A DNA stretch of 23,364 nucleotides, taken from contig NZ_QSFA01000029.1 of the NCBI RefSeq assembly GCF_003467125.1, forward strand, positions 1 to 23,364. Reading direction: 5' to 3'. Numbering within the stretch: the stretch's first letter is position 1; each line of letters starts with the position of its first letter. Below the pieces are notes generated by a model. That model did no database searches. It was given only the letters and a program-made list of their open reading frames with translations, and had not been told where the DNA came from. The position numbers were made by a program, and so were the translations under genes. The DNA is from Megasphaera sp. AM44-1BH. GTDB taxonomy: Bacteria > Bacillota > Negativicutes > Veillonellales > Megasphaeraceae. Shown one piece after another: positions 1 through 5,559 of the stretch.

Positions 1-67
1 ATGACAGTTTTATTTTTTACTGTCTCTCATAGGGGGAGCATATCACTGATTTATGTTACCATTAATG

Positions 68-529
68 TTACGCCTGTGGAGATTCTTCTCCATCGTGTTC
101 CATGTCTTCCGCATCGGGACGGATGATACGGAGGATGGATGCTTCCGAACGTTGTCCCTTCCAGGCTTTATTCAAAATTTTCATAACGATGAATGCCAGA
201 ATAAGGCCGCCAATGAATCCGGCTGCAGCCGAACCATTTTCCGATAATCCCCATGACGGGCCCTGGGTATACAGGACAACGATGCTCAGGAGGACAATCA
301 GCATGGGGATACCAAAGCCGATAAATCCACCGAGGGCAATATTCCGTTCCGGCAGGGCGAATTCGACGAAATCTCCTTTTTCAGCTCCGATTTCATTGCG
401 TACCTCAATGGGAGCCGTGGCATTGCCGATAGACGACGCGTGACGCGAAAAAAGGCTCGTCCGGCTGGCCTTGATCAATACCATGTGGTCAGGCAGTATC
501 TTTTCTACTACCCCGGTTTCTGTTCTCAT
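68..529 (-). CDS. RseC/MucC-family (SoxR-reducing system) membrane protein, cysteine-free
   Basis: Small integral membrane protein of 153 residues resembling RseC/MucC. Members of that family are linked to Rnf/Rsx electron-transfer complexes or sigma-E control. Visible layout: an N-terminal soluble domain (about 1-60) with the family-like opening TGVVEKI and an R-x-S segment near residue 23, two membrane spans (about 64-88 and 101-119), and a basic then acidic tail. The ATG at 529 is chosen because GGAGAG lies 7-8 bases upstream; an earlier in-frame ATG at 577 lies inside the tRNA operon terminator. The family usually has a cluster of cysteines at about residues 25-36, but this protein has none anywhere, so a redox-centre role is unlikely. 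It follows the tRNA operon on the same strand and may depend on read-through. The family assignment rests on layout and is moderately sure. Confidence 0.72.
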   Translation of the reverse strand: MRTETGVVEKILPDHMVLIKASRTSLFSRHASSIGNATAPIEVRNEIGAEKGDFVEFALPERNIALGGFIGFGIPMLIVLLSIVVLYTQGPSWGLSENGSAAAGFIGGLILAFIVMKILNKAWKGQRSEASILRIIRPDAEDMEHDGEESPQA

Positions 530-566
530 ACTATCTCTCCTATCGTCATCGTGTCCGTACATATAG

Positions 567-596
567 CAAAACAGCACATCCTCCTGGATGTGCTGT
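567..596 (-). terminator. Terminator of the tRNA operon
   Basis: A perfect 11-bp inverted repeat (ACAGCACATCC / GGATGTGCTGT, 571-581 with 586-596) with a 4-base loop is followed on the minus strand by TTTT. It sits 4 bases after the last tRNA and before the rseC-like gene, so it should end most tRNA transcripts. Confidence 0.75.
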
Positions 597-600
597 AACC

Positions 601-676
601 TGGTGGGCGATAACGGGCTTGAACCGCTGACATCCTGCTTGTAAGGCAGGCGCTCTCCCAGCTGAGCTAATCGCCC
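601..676 (-). tRNA. tRNA-Val (anticodon TAC)
   Basis: Cloverleaf is visible on the minus strand: acceptor GGGCGAT pairs with ATCGCCC, the anticodon stem CCTGC/GCAGG encloses loop CTTACAA, and the T arm carries GGTTCAAGCC. CCA is encoded at the 3' end (601-603). It is the last gene of the six-tRNA operon. Confidence 0.96.
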
Positions 677-683
677 ATAAAAA

Positions 684-758
684 TGGTGACCCCTGCGGGA
701 TTTGAACCCACGTTCACGCCGTGAAAGGGCGGTGTCTTAACCACTTGACCAAGGGGCC
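684..758 (-). tRNA. tRNA-Glu (anticodon TTC)
   Basis: Acceptor GGCCCCT pairs with AGGGGTC, and the anticodon loop is CTTTCAC. The D arm GGTCAAGTGGTTAAGAC is typical of bacterial tRNA-Glu. CCA is encoded (684-686). Seven bases separate it from tRNA-Val. Confidence 0.96.
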
Positions 759-774
759 ATGCAAAGGAAAATTA

Positions 775-850
775 TGGTGATCCACCCGAGATTCGAACTC
801 GGGACACCCTGATTAAAAGTCAGGTGCTCTGCCAACTGAGCTAGTGGATC
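775..850 (-). tRNA. tRNA-Lys (anticodon TTT)
   Basis: Acceptor GATCCAC pairs with GTGGATC, anticodon stem CCTGA/TCAGG encloses CTTTTAA, and the T arm is GAGTTCGAATCTC. CCA is encoded. It is part of the six-tRNA operon. Confidence 0.96.
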
Positions 851-855
851 ATATA

Positions 856-930
856 TGGCAGGGGTAGTAGGATTCGAACCTACGGATGACGGAGTCAGAG
901 TCCGTTGCCTTACCGCTTGGCGATACCCCT
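856..930 (-). tRNA. tRNA-Gln (anticodon CTG)
   Basis: Acceptor AGGGGTA pairs with TACCCCT, with discriminator G. Anticodon stem ACGGA/TCCGT encloses CTCTGAC, giving anticodon CTG. This reads CAG only, so a TTG isoacceptor should exist elsewhere in the genome. CCA is encoded. Confidence 0.95.
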
Positions 931-933
931 GTA

Positions 934-1009
934 TGGCTCCTCAAGTAGGACTCGAACCTACGACAAATCGGTTAACAGCCGATTGCTCTACCGACTGAGC
1001 TATTGAGGA
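934..1009 (-). tRNA. tRNA-Asn (anticodon GTT)
   Basis: Acceptor TCCTCAA pairs with TTGAGGA, with discriminator G. Anticodon stem ATCGG/CCGAT encloses CTGTTAA. CCA is encoded, and only 3 bases separate it from tRNA-Gln. Confidence 0.96.
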
Positions 1010-1014
1010 ATAAA

Positions 1015-1089
1015 TGGAGCGGAAAACGAGGCTCGAACTCGCGACCCCCACCTTGGCAAGGTGATGCTCTACCACTGAGCTACTTCCGC
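1015..1089 (-). tRNA. tRNA-Gly (anticodon GCC)
   Basis: Acceptor GCGGAAG pairs with TTTCCGC (one G-T pair), with discriminator T. The anticodon loop is TTGCCAA. CCA is encoded. It is the first gene of the operon, about 13 bases downstream of a consensus -10 box. Confidence 0.96.
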
Positions 1090-1101
1090 ATGACAAAAGG
1101 T

Positions 1102-1130
1102 ATTTTACCACATTTGCACTAGCCTGTCAA
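1102..1130 (-). promoter_or_regulatory. Proximal promoter (P1) of the tRNA operon
   Basis: On the minus strand, TTGACA (1125-1130), a 17-base spacer and TAAAAT (1102-1107). This is near-consensus sigma-70, immediately upstream of tRNA-Gly, as expected for a stable-RNA operon. Confidence 0.85.
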
Positions 1131-1192
1131 CACATTATTTTACGTATTGAATACTGGCTTTGTCTCAGGTGCGTTCATCGGAACGCTTAATT

Positions 1193-1221
1193 ATAATACC
1201 AAATCACTTTGCTACTGTCAA
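1193..1221 (-). promoter_or_regulatory. Distal promoter (P2) of the tRNA operon
   Basis: A second minus-strand TTGACA (1216-1221), 17 bases, then TATTAT (1193-1198). The predicted start, near 1186, falls at the first base of a perfect 6-bp hairpin (1171-1186). Tandem strong promoters are common for stable RNA genes. Confidence 0.7.
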
Positions 1222-1277
1222 GGGATTTTTCTAAAAAAATATATTTTTTTGCGGTTCATGACAAAGACCTGTATACA

Positions 1278-1325
1278 ACAAAAAGAAACAGCCCCATGAA
1301 GCTCAGAGTGGCTTCATGGGGCTGT
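1278..1325 (-). terminator. Terminator of the superoxide reductase-peroxidase operon
   Basis: A perfect 15-bp stem (1288-1302 with 1311-1325, arm ACAGCCCCATGAAGC) with an 8-base loop is followed on the minus strand by TTTCTTTTTGTTG. It lies about 100 bases after the peroxidase stop codon. The gene-free stretch 1090-1424 holds this terminator and the two tRNA promoters; I see nothing else there. Confidence 0.85.
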
Positions 1326-1424
1326 CTGTTTCTGGTGTGTGTAATGATGTGTAAAATAGTATCGTAAAAATGGAAGAGGTGTTATTTTTAGAAGGGAAGA
1401 GGTGTAAGGATGGGTGGATATGGT

Positions 1425-1973
1425 TTAGGAAAGGACTTTTGCGATGACCGGATCGAGTTCTTCCGGTGTCGTACTCGGCTCAAAGCGCTGGATCTGCGAG
1501 CCGTCACGGCTGACGAGGAATTTCGTGAAATTCCATTTTACGCCGTTGCCGTCGGCATTGTCCGGATAATACTGGGCGACGACCTGCTTAATAAGGCGCC
1601 CGCTTTCTTTATCCAGCTCATATCCGGCAAAGGGTGCCGCCTGAGTCAGGTACTGATAGAGGGGGATAGCCTGTCCGCCCCGTACGTCCACTTTGGCAAA
1701 CAAGGGGAATGTCACACCATGGTTGATGCGGCAGAAGCTTTCAATGCTGTCATTATCGGCCGGTTCCTGTTCCAGGAACTGATTAGAAGGGAAGCCGAGA
1801 ATGACCAGGCCTTTGTCTTTATATTTCTGATACAAGGCTTCCAGGCCATCATACTGCGGCGTAAATCCACATTTGCTGGCTGTATTGACGATAAGCAGGA
1901 CTTTGCCTTTATACTGGCCCAGGGATACGTCGTTGCCCCGGATATCTTTGACGGTGTAATCGTATATGCTCAT
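1425..1973 (-). CDS. Glutathione peroxidase-family thiol peroxidase (BtuE-like)
   Basis: Cytoplasmic peroxidase of 182 residues that reduces H2O2 and organic hydroperoxides, probably with thioredoxin rather than glutathione. The peroxidatic cysteine is C35 in NTASKCGFTPQY. Other catalytic-site residues are Q65 in FPSNQF and the W-N pair in KWNFTKF. A second cysteine, C81 in the FCRINHGVTFPLF segment, sits where thioredoxin-dependent members keep the resolving cysteine. Length is full for the family. The ATG at 1973 has AGGAGG 7 bases upstream. It starts 15 bases after the superoxide reductase stop, so the two form an operon: superoxide is reduced to peroxide, and peroxide then to water. The family is certain; the electron donor is inferred. 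Confidence 0.93.
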   Translation of the reverse strand: MSIYDYTVKDIRGNDVSLGQYKGKVLLIVNTASKCGFTPQYDGLEALYQKYKDKGLVILGFPSNQFLEQEPADNDSIESFCRINHGVTFPLFAKVDVRGGQAIPLYQYLTQAAPFAGYELDKESGRLIKQVVAQYYPDNADGNGVKWNFTKFLVSRDGSQIQRFEPSTTPEELDPVIAKVLS

Positions 1974-1988
1974 ATGCAGACCTCCTGA

Positions 1989-2441
1989 TTATAATTCATG
2001 GATCCGGCAGCCGCCGAATTCGGGAGAGCAGGCAGCGCCATCGAGAACATCAGCATCGCCCGTTTCGAAACTTTCTTTCCACAGGCCGTGAAGGTTGCAG
2101 TAGGCGTAGATTTCACCGGCATCGCCCGTTTCGAACGAAGCTTTCGGTTCTTCACCCGGTTTCAGGTAGTGGAAGTGGACGCCACTGTCATCGACCAGGG
2201 CAATCCATTCGATATAATGCTTTTCTTCCATGGGATGGGTAACGGAGCCGACGTGAACTTCCAGGTGTCCATCGATTTTCTGAAAAGCCGGTACGTGTTT
2301 TTCCTGTGCTGCATCGACCGAGCCGGCGACGAGATGGGTCAGTTTCTGACCATCATAGGCGACCGATTCCGGAGCCTGTCCGCCTGTGAGTACTAATACC
2401 TTGCCATCTATATTGTTGCGATAAAATTCTACGTGTTTCAT
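1989..2441 (-). CDS. Desulfoferrodoxin-family superoxide reductase lacking the N-terminal iron centre
   Basis: Reduces superoxide to H2O2 at a mononuclear iron site in the cytoplasm of anaerobes. The active-site ligands are present: H49 in EKHVP (with the conserved E47-K48 pair), H69 and H75 in THPMEEKHYIEW, and C115 and H118 in YCNLHGLW. The N-terminal part keeps the desulforedoxin-like length and some spacing (FY, then GQKLTHLVAGSVDAA), but all four Fe-binding cysteines of that domain are absent, as in class III enzymes. Beyond the usual end at GLWK there is a tail of about 28 residues with CSPEFGGC (C138, C145). AAAGGAGG precedes the ATG. It is the first gene of the operon with the thiol peroxidase. 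Confidence 0.92.
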   Translation of the reverse strand: MKHVEFYRNNIDGKVLVLTGGQAPESVAYDGQKLTHLVAGSVDAAQEKHVPAFQKIDGHLEVHVGSVTHPMEEKHYIEWIALVDDSGVHFHYLKPGEEPKASFETGDAGEIYAYCNLHGLWKESFETGDADVLDGAACSPEFGGCRIHEL

Positions 2442-2516
2442 GATTGGGTCCTCCTTTGATGGGAACGAAAGGGATGTATATATTGATTTCTGTAAGTGGA
2501 ATGCATTTACTAGTGA

Positions 2517-2534
2517 ATAATCATTTTTGATTAC
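2517..2534. promoter_or_regulatory. Candidate operator (palindrome) at the superoxide reductase start site
   Basis: ATAATCA, four T, then TGATTAC forms an inverted repeat with 6 of 7 bases matching. It lies just downstream of the -10 box, about where transcription should start. The AT-rich dyad recalls PerR/Fur-type sites, but the identity of the repressor is inference. Confidence 0.45.
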
Positions 2535-2540
2535 AAGCTA

Positions 2541-2569
2541 ATTGTATACTAAAAAAGTCTACTTGTCAA
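2541..2569 (-). promoter_or_regulatory. Promoter of the superoxide reductase-peroxidase operon
   Basis: Minus-strand TTGACA (2564-2569), a 17-base spacer, TACAAT (2541-2546). This is near-consensus sigma-70, leaving a leader of about 90 bases before the ATG at 2441. Confidence 0.75.
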
Positions 2570-2609
2570 TAAGAAATAATAATTCTCTATTAATTATTTT
2601 TTTTCACAA

Positions 2610-3896
2610 TCATCCGTTCTTCAGTCGCCGGCGGATACTACTGTTGGGGATATGCATTTTCAGGCGGAATTTCGTTATGGTCCGGCGGGTAATATGGATA
2701 TCGGCGGCGGCAAAGCGGTCGGCCAGTTCCTGATCGGAATAGGGATGAGCCCCATCTTCGGATTCAATCAGTTCTGCCATTTTCTGCCGGATGGCCTGGT
2801 CAGAAATTTCCCCATCAGCCCCGCTGTCTCTCCGGTAGGACTGGGCAAAGAAATCCTGTATGGCATAGGTCCGGCGGTCAAAGAGGACATATCTGCCATG
2901 ACAGACACGGCTCACGGTCGCCGTGCTCAGTCCCGTTTCGGCAGCTATATCTTTCTGGCGCAGGGGCTGCAGCGTATCGCCATAGAGGAAATGCCCCTCC
3001 TGATGACGTATGATACAATCCATGACCGTAAAAATAGACTGCCAGCGATAGGCCAGAGCCGACTGGAGGTCGAGGAAGGCTCTTCGTGCCTTGTGGATAT
3101 AGGTCCGCGTATTTTTATCGCCTTGTTCTTCATATTCCTTATAGAGGTCTTCACGGAAAAACACTTCCGGCAGTTCTTCCAGTGAGCGGACTGCCAGATG
3201 GCCCGATTCATCAGTATAGATTTCCACGTCGGGACGGACGAACTCCGTTTCCGTCTCAGCCTGTCCGGCAGGCTGCAGAGCCAGTGTCTTCAGAAAATCC
3301 CGTATCGCCTGAAGATCCATATTGCTGAGTTCCATTTCTTTCTGCAGCTTCTGCCATTTCCCTGTGAGAAATTCCTGATAATGGTCCTGCAGCAGTTCTT
3401 CCGTCCGCGGCGGCGCATCATCATGGCGCCGGGTCTGGATCAGCAGGGCTTCACAGATAGAACGGGCCCCGATTCCCGGCGGATCAAAGGACTGTACCAG
3501 GGCCAGTCCCTTTTCCATGTCTTCCAGTGACAAGGCGTAGTCCTGTCCAAGAAGGTCCAGATTACCTGTAAAAAATCCTTTTTCATCGAGAGAGCGGATA
3601 ACGAGGCCGGCTGCCAGCATGACAGACTTCGGAACATTTTGTACCCGCAGCTGTTTCATGAGCCCTGTTTCCAACGAATCGCCGCGGTTTTTGATATTGT
3701 CGATAGGCTTTTCCTTGCCGCTTCCTCCACTGGGCCGGACATCTTTGTAACGGATATCGAGAAGGGGATTGTCCGTCACCTGTTCATGGAGAAAATCGGT
3801 CAGATCCTGTGCGTGGAGCGTCAGCATCTGGATCGTCAGCCGCTGTATCTGGGACAATTTTGTTTTCTGTTCCAGTTTAAGCGCAATTTTTGCCAT
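2610..3896 (-). CDS. rpoN: RNA polymerase sigma-54 factor
   Basis: Directs RNA polymerase to -24/-12 promoters, which open only with an AAA+ activator. Of 428 residues, region I (about 1-48) is the Q/L-rich activator-interacting segment starting ALKLEQKTKLSQIQRL. A core-binding domain fills the middle, followed by a helix-turn-helix (AAETGLSTATVSRV). The RpoN box near residues 404-411 reads RRTITKFR, against the usual ARRTVxKYR, then IPNSSIRRRL. AGGAC lies 8 bases before the ATG. A TATAAT (minus strand, 3927-3932) upstream of it suggests its own promoter, though its -35 would fall in the U-tract of the neighbouring terminator. It is a few kilobases from two candidate sigma-54 promoters and their activator. 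Confidence 0.96.
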   Translation of the reverse strand: MAKIALKLEQKTKLSQIQRLTIQMLTLHAQDLTDFLHEQVTDNPLLDIRYKDVRPSGGSGKEKPIDNIKNRGDSLETGLMKQLRVQNVPKSVMLAAGLVIRSLDEKGFFTGNLDLLGQDYALSLEDMEKGLALVQSFDPPGIGARSICEALLIQTRRHDDAPPRTEELLQDHYQEFLTGKWQKLQKEMELSNMDLQAIRDFLKTLALQPAGQAETETEFVRPDVEIYTDESGHLAVRSLEELPEVFFREDLYKEYEEQGDKNTRTYIHKARRAFLDLQSALAYRWQSIFTVMDCIIRHQEGHFLYGDTLQPLRQKDIAAETGLSTATVSRVCHGRYVLFDRRTYAIQDFFAQSYRRDSGADGEISDQAIRQKMAELIESEDGAHPYSDQELADRFAAADIHITRRTITKFRLKMHIPNSSIRRRLKNG

Positions 3897-3946
3897 ACTA
3901 TCACGTCCTTTTACCTGTATGAAATAATTATACCATGATAAGTGGC

Positions 3947-3991
3947 AAAAAAAAGCCGTCCCACCATACTTTCTATTATCATGGGACGGCT
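3947..3991 (-). terminator. Terminator of the TSUP permease gene
   Basis: A perfect 10-bp stem AGCCGTCCCA/TGGGACGGCT (3954-3963 with 3982-3991) is followed on the minus strand by a run of eight T. It begins 5 bases after the permease stop codon. Confidence 0.9.
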
Positions 3992-3995
3992 GGCT

Positions 3996-4754
3996 TTATT
4001 CCAGGAAGAGGATCAAAGCTCCGATGCCGGGAATGACGGTCATGACGACTTTCAAAACTCTACGGGGAATACGCCGGGTAAATTTAGCTCCTATATAGGC
4101 CCCGGTCATGAGGCCGGCGACGACCTGGACAAACAAGGTGAAATCAAGATTGCCTTCCAGCAGATATCCCAGGCCGCCGAAGACGGCGATGGGCAGAATG
4201 ACCAGCATAGTCGTACCGATGGCAATCGTAAGGGGCAGTCCGAACAGGATGAGCAGGACGAGCTGGATGAAAGGCGTCGCCCCGATGCCGAAGGTGCCGG
4301 ACAGACAACCGACGACGAATCCGGCCGGAGCCGCCGTCAGCCAGAACCGGGAGCCGCTCTGTAGTTCTGCCGTCCCCACGTGGGAAAACGGCCCCGATTC
4401 AGGATGGTAAAGACGCAGGTACATGAGTACCATAGAGAGGACGAGCATGCCGCCTGTGAGCCAGTGCAGGTCTGCCGCAGGAATCATGGCTGCAATTTTG
4501 GCACCGGTAAACGCACCGGCAGCACCGAATACACCTACGGCAGTCCCCGTTCGGACGCGGACATTTCCTTCGCGGAAATGACTGACCGCTCCGGACAGGG
4601 TCGTAAAGGTCATGGCACTGAGGCTCGTACCCAGAGCCAGATGAATGGGCACGCCAAAAGCGGCCGTCAACACAGCAATGACCACACCGGCTCCGCCAGC
4701 CCCGGTCAGCCCCAGCAGGCACCCCATAACGAATAAAGTTATCAGAATCAACAT
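3996..4754 (-). CDS. TSUP (TauE/SafE) family membrane permease
   Basis: Inner-membrane transporter of 252 residues with about eight hydrophobic spans in two similar halves. Each half opens with a glycine-rich loop: CLLGLTGAGGAGVV near the start and GCLSGTFGIGATPFIQL in the second half, the hallmark of TSUP proteins. Family members move sulfite, sulfoacetate, taurine-type sulfonates or other organic anions; nothing here fixes the substrate. The ATG at 4754 is preferred because AGGAG lies 8 bases upstream; an ATG at 4760 and a GTG at 4763 are also in frame but too close to that site. It appears to be a single-gene unit with its own promoter and terminator, between rpoN and the ior operon. Confidence 0.88.
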   Translation of the reverse strand: MLILITLFVMGCLLGLTGAGGAGVVIAVLTAAFGVPIHLALGTSLSAMTFTTLSGAVSHFREGNVRVRTGTAVGVFGAAGAFTGAKIAAMIPAADLHWLTGGMLVLSMVLMYLRLYHPESGPFSHVGTAELQSGSRFWLTAAPAGFVVGCLSGTFGIGATPFIQLVLLILFGLPLTIAIGTTMLVILPIAVFGGLGYLLEGNLDFTLFVQVVAGLMTGAYIGAKFTRRIPRRVLKVVMTVIPGIGALILFLE

Positions 4755-4788
4755 TCCCATCACTCCTGTCTCATGTTATCTACGTATC

Positions 4789-4817
4789 ACTATAGCACAT
4801 TTTCTGCCATCTGTTAC
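4789..4817 (-). promoter_or_regulatory. Probable promoter of the TSUP permease
   Basis: Minus-strand GTAACA (4812-4817), a 17-base spacer, TATAGT (4789-4794). The match is moderate, placed about 35 bases before the start codon. Confidence 0.45.
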
Positions 4818-4851
4818 CTTTCTTTCTACCCAAAAGATATGCCAGGACCGC

Positions 4852-4884
4852 AAAAGGGCCCTGCCTCTAACGACGACAGAGCCC
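4852..4884 (-). terminator. Terminator of the CoA-transferase-lyase-iorAB operon
   Basis: On the minus strand GGGCTCTGTC pairs with GGCAGGGCCC (10 pairs, two or three of them G-T) around a 9-base loop and is followed by TTTT. It lies 100 bases after the iorB stop. A separate 9-bp hairpin (4936-4944 with 4966-4974) just after iorB lacks a T run and may only stabilise the message. Confidence 0.6.
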
Positions 4885-4983
4885 GTATGTATACACCTAT
4901 ATTATTTATAAAGCATGGGATATGCCCCCACTGCCGGAAAGAGAAGTTCTCTGCTGCGTCATGCCTCTCTTTCCAGACAATGG

Positions 4984-5559
4984 TTAAACAGCGGCAAATC
5001 CAGCGTCAAAGGCTTTCTGATTGACTTCGACGAATTTCGGTTTGACTGCCTTGGCAATAATAGCCTTCCAATCAATGTCGGTCATGCCTATTGCCTTGAT
5101 GAGTGCCCCCAGGAGGACAACATTGGCGCTCTTGGGATTACCCAAGTCGGTAGCAATCTTTGTGGCATCAAGAGACATAGTCGGCACTTCCCGGGAAAGG
5201 CTTTCAATGATATGTTCCGGGTAGGTCCGGGACCCGGACAAAATCGGCATCGACGGAATCCGGTAGGTGTTGACGACAATTTTGCCATCTTTCTTCAAAT
5301 ATTTAGCATAGCGGGCCGCTTCCATTTCTTCAAAAGAGACGAGGAGATCTGCCGTCCCTTCCCCGATGATAGGAGAGTAGACTTTCTTGCCGAAGCGGAC
5401 CTGAGTGCTGACACTGCCGCCACGCTGGCTCATGCCGTGTACTTCGCTCATTTTTACATCATATCCGTTTTCGATAAGTCCCATAGTCAGAATCTTACTG
5501 GCCAGAATCGTTCCCTGACCGCCGACGCCGACGAGAAGAACACTTTTTACATCACTCAT
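4984..5559 (-). CDS. iorB: Indolepyruvate ferredoxin oxidoreductase, beta subunit
   Basis: Small subunit (191 residues) of the two-subunit enzyme that oxidatively decarboxylates aryl-2-oxoacids such as indolepyruvate or phenylpyruvate to aryl-acetyl-CoA, reducing ferredoxin in the cytoplasm. It is a pyruvate/ketoisovalerate oxidoreductase gamma-type domain: the N-terminal VLLVGVGGQGTILASKIL fold is followed by SEVHGMSQRGGSVSTQVRFG, both family signatures. Length is normal. Its ATG overlaps the iorA stop by 4 bases (ATGA), so the subunits are translationally coupled. It is the last gene of the operon. Substrate range within the aryl- and branched-chain 2-oxoacids cannot be read from sequence. 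Confidence 0.94.
   Translation of the reverse strand: MSDVKSVLLVGVGGQGTILASKILTMGLIENGYDVKMSEVHGMSQRGGSVSTQVRFGKKVYSPIIGEGTADLLVSFEEMEAARYAKYLKKDGKIVVNTYRIPSMPILSGSRTYPEHIIESLSREVPTMSLDATKIATDLGNPKSANVVLLGALIKAIGMTDIDWKAIIAKAVKPKFVEVNQKAFDAGFAAV

Noticed and set aside
3..24. Inverted repeat GACAGT/ACTGTC at the window start as a terminator
   Set aside because: The stem is only 6 bp with a 10-base loop, and the window ends before any T tract can be judged.
684..759. tRNA-Glu beginning one base earlier (T at the 5' end)
   Set aside because: Starting at the G gives a proper 7-bp acceptor stem with discriminator A and an encoded CCA; the T start shifts the stem.
4936..4974. A 9-bp hairpin just after iorB as the main terminator
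   Set aside because: There is no T run after the stem and the loop is long; the hairpin at 4856-4884 with TTTT fits better.
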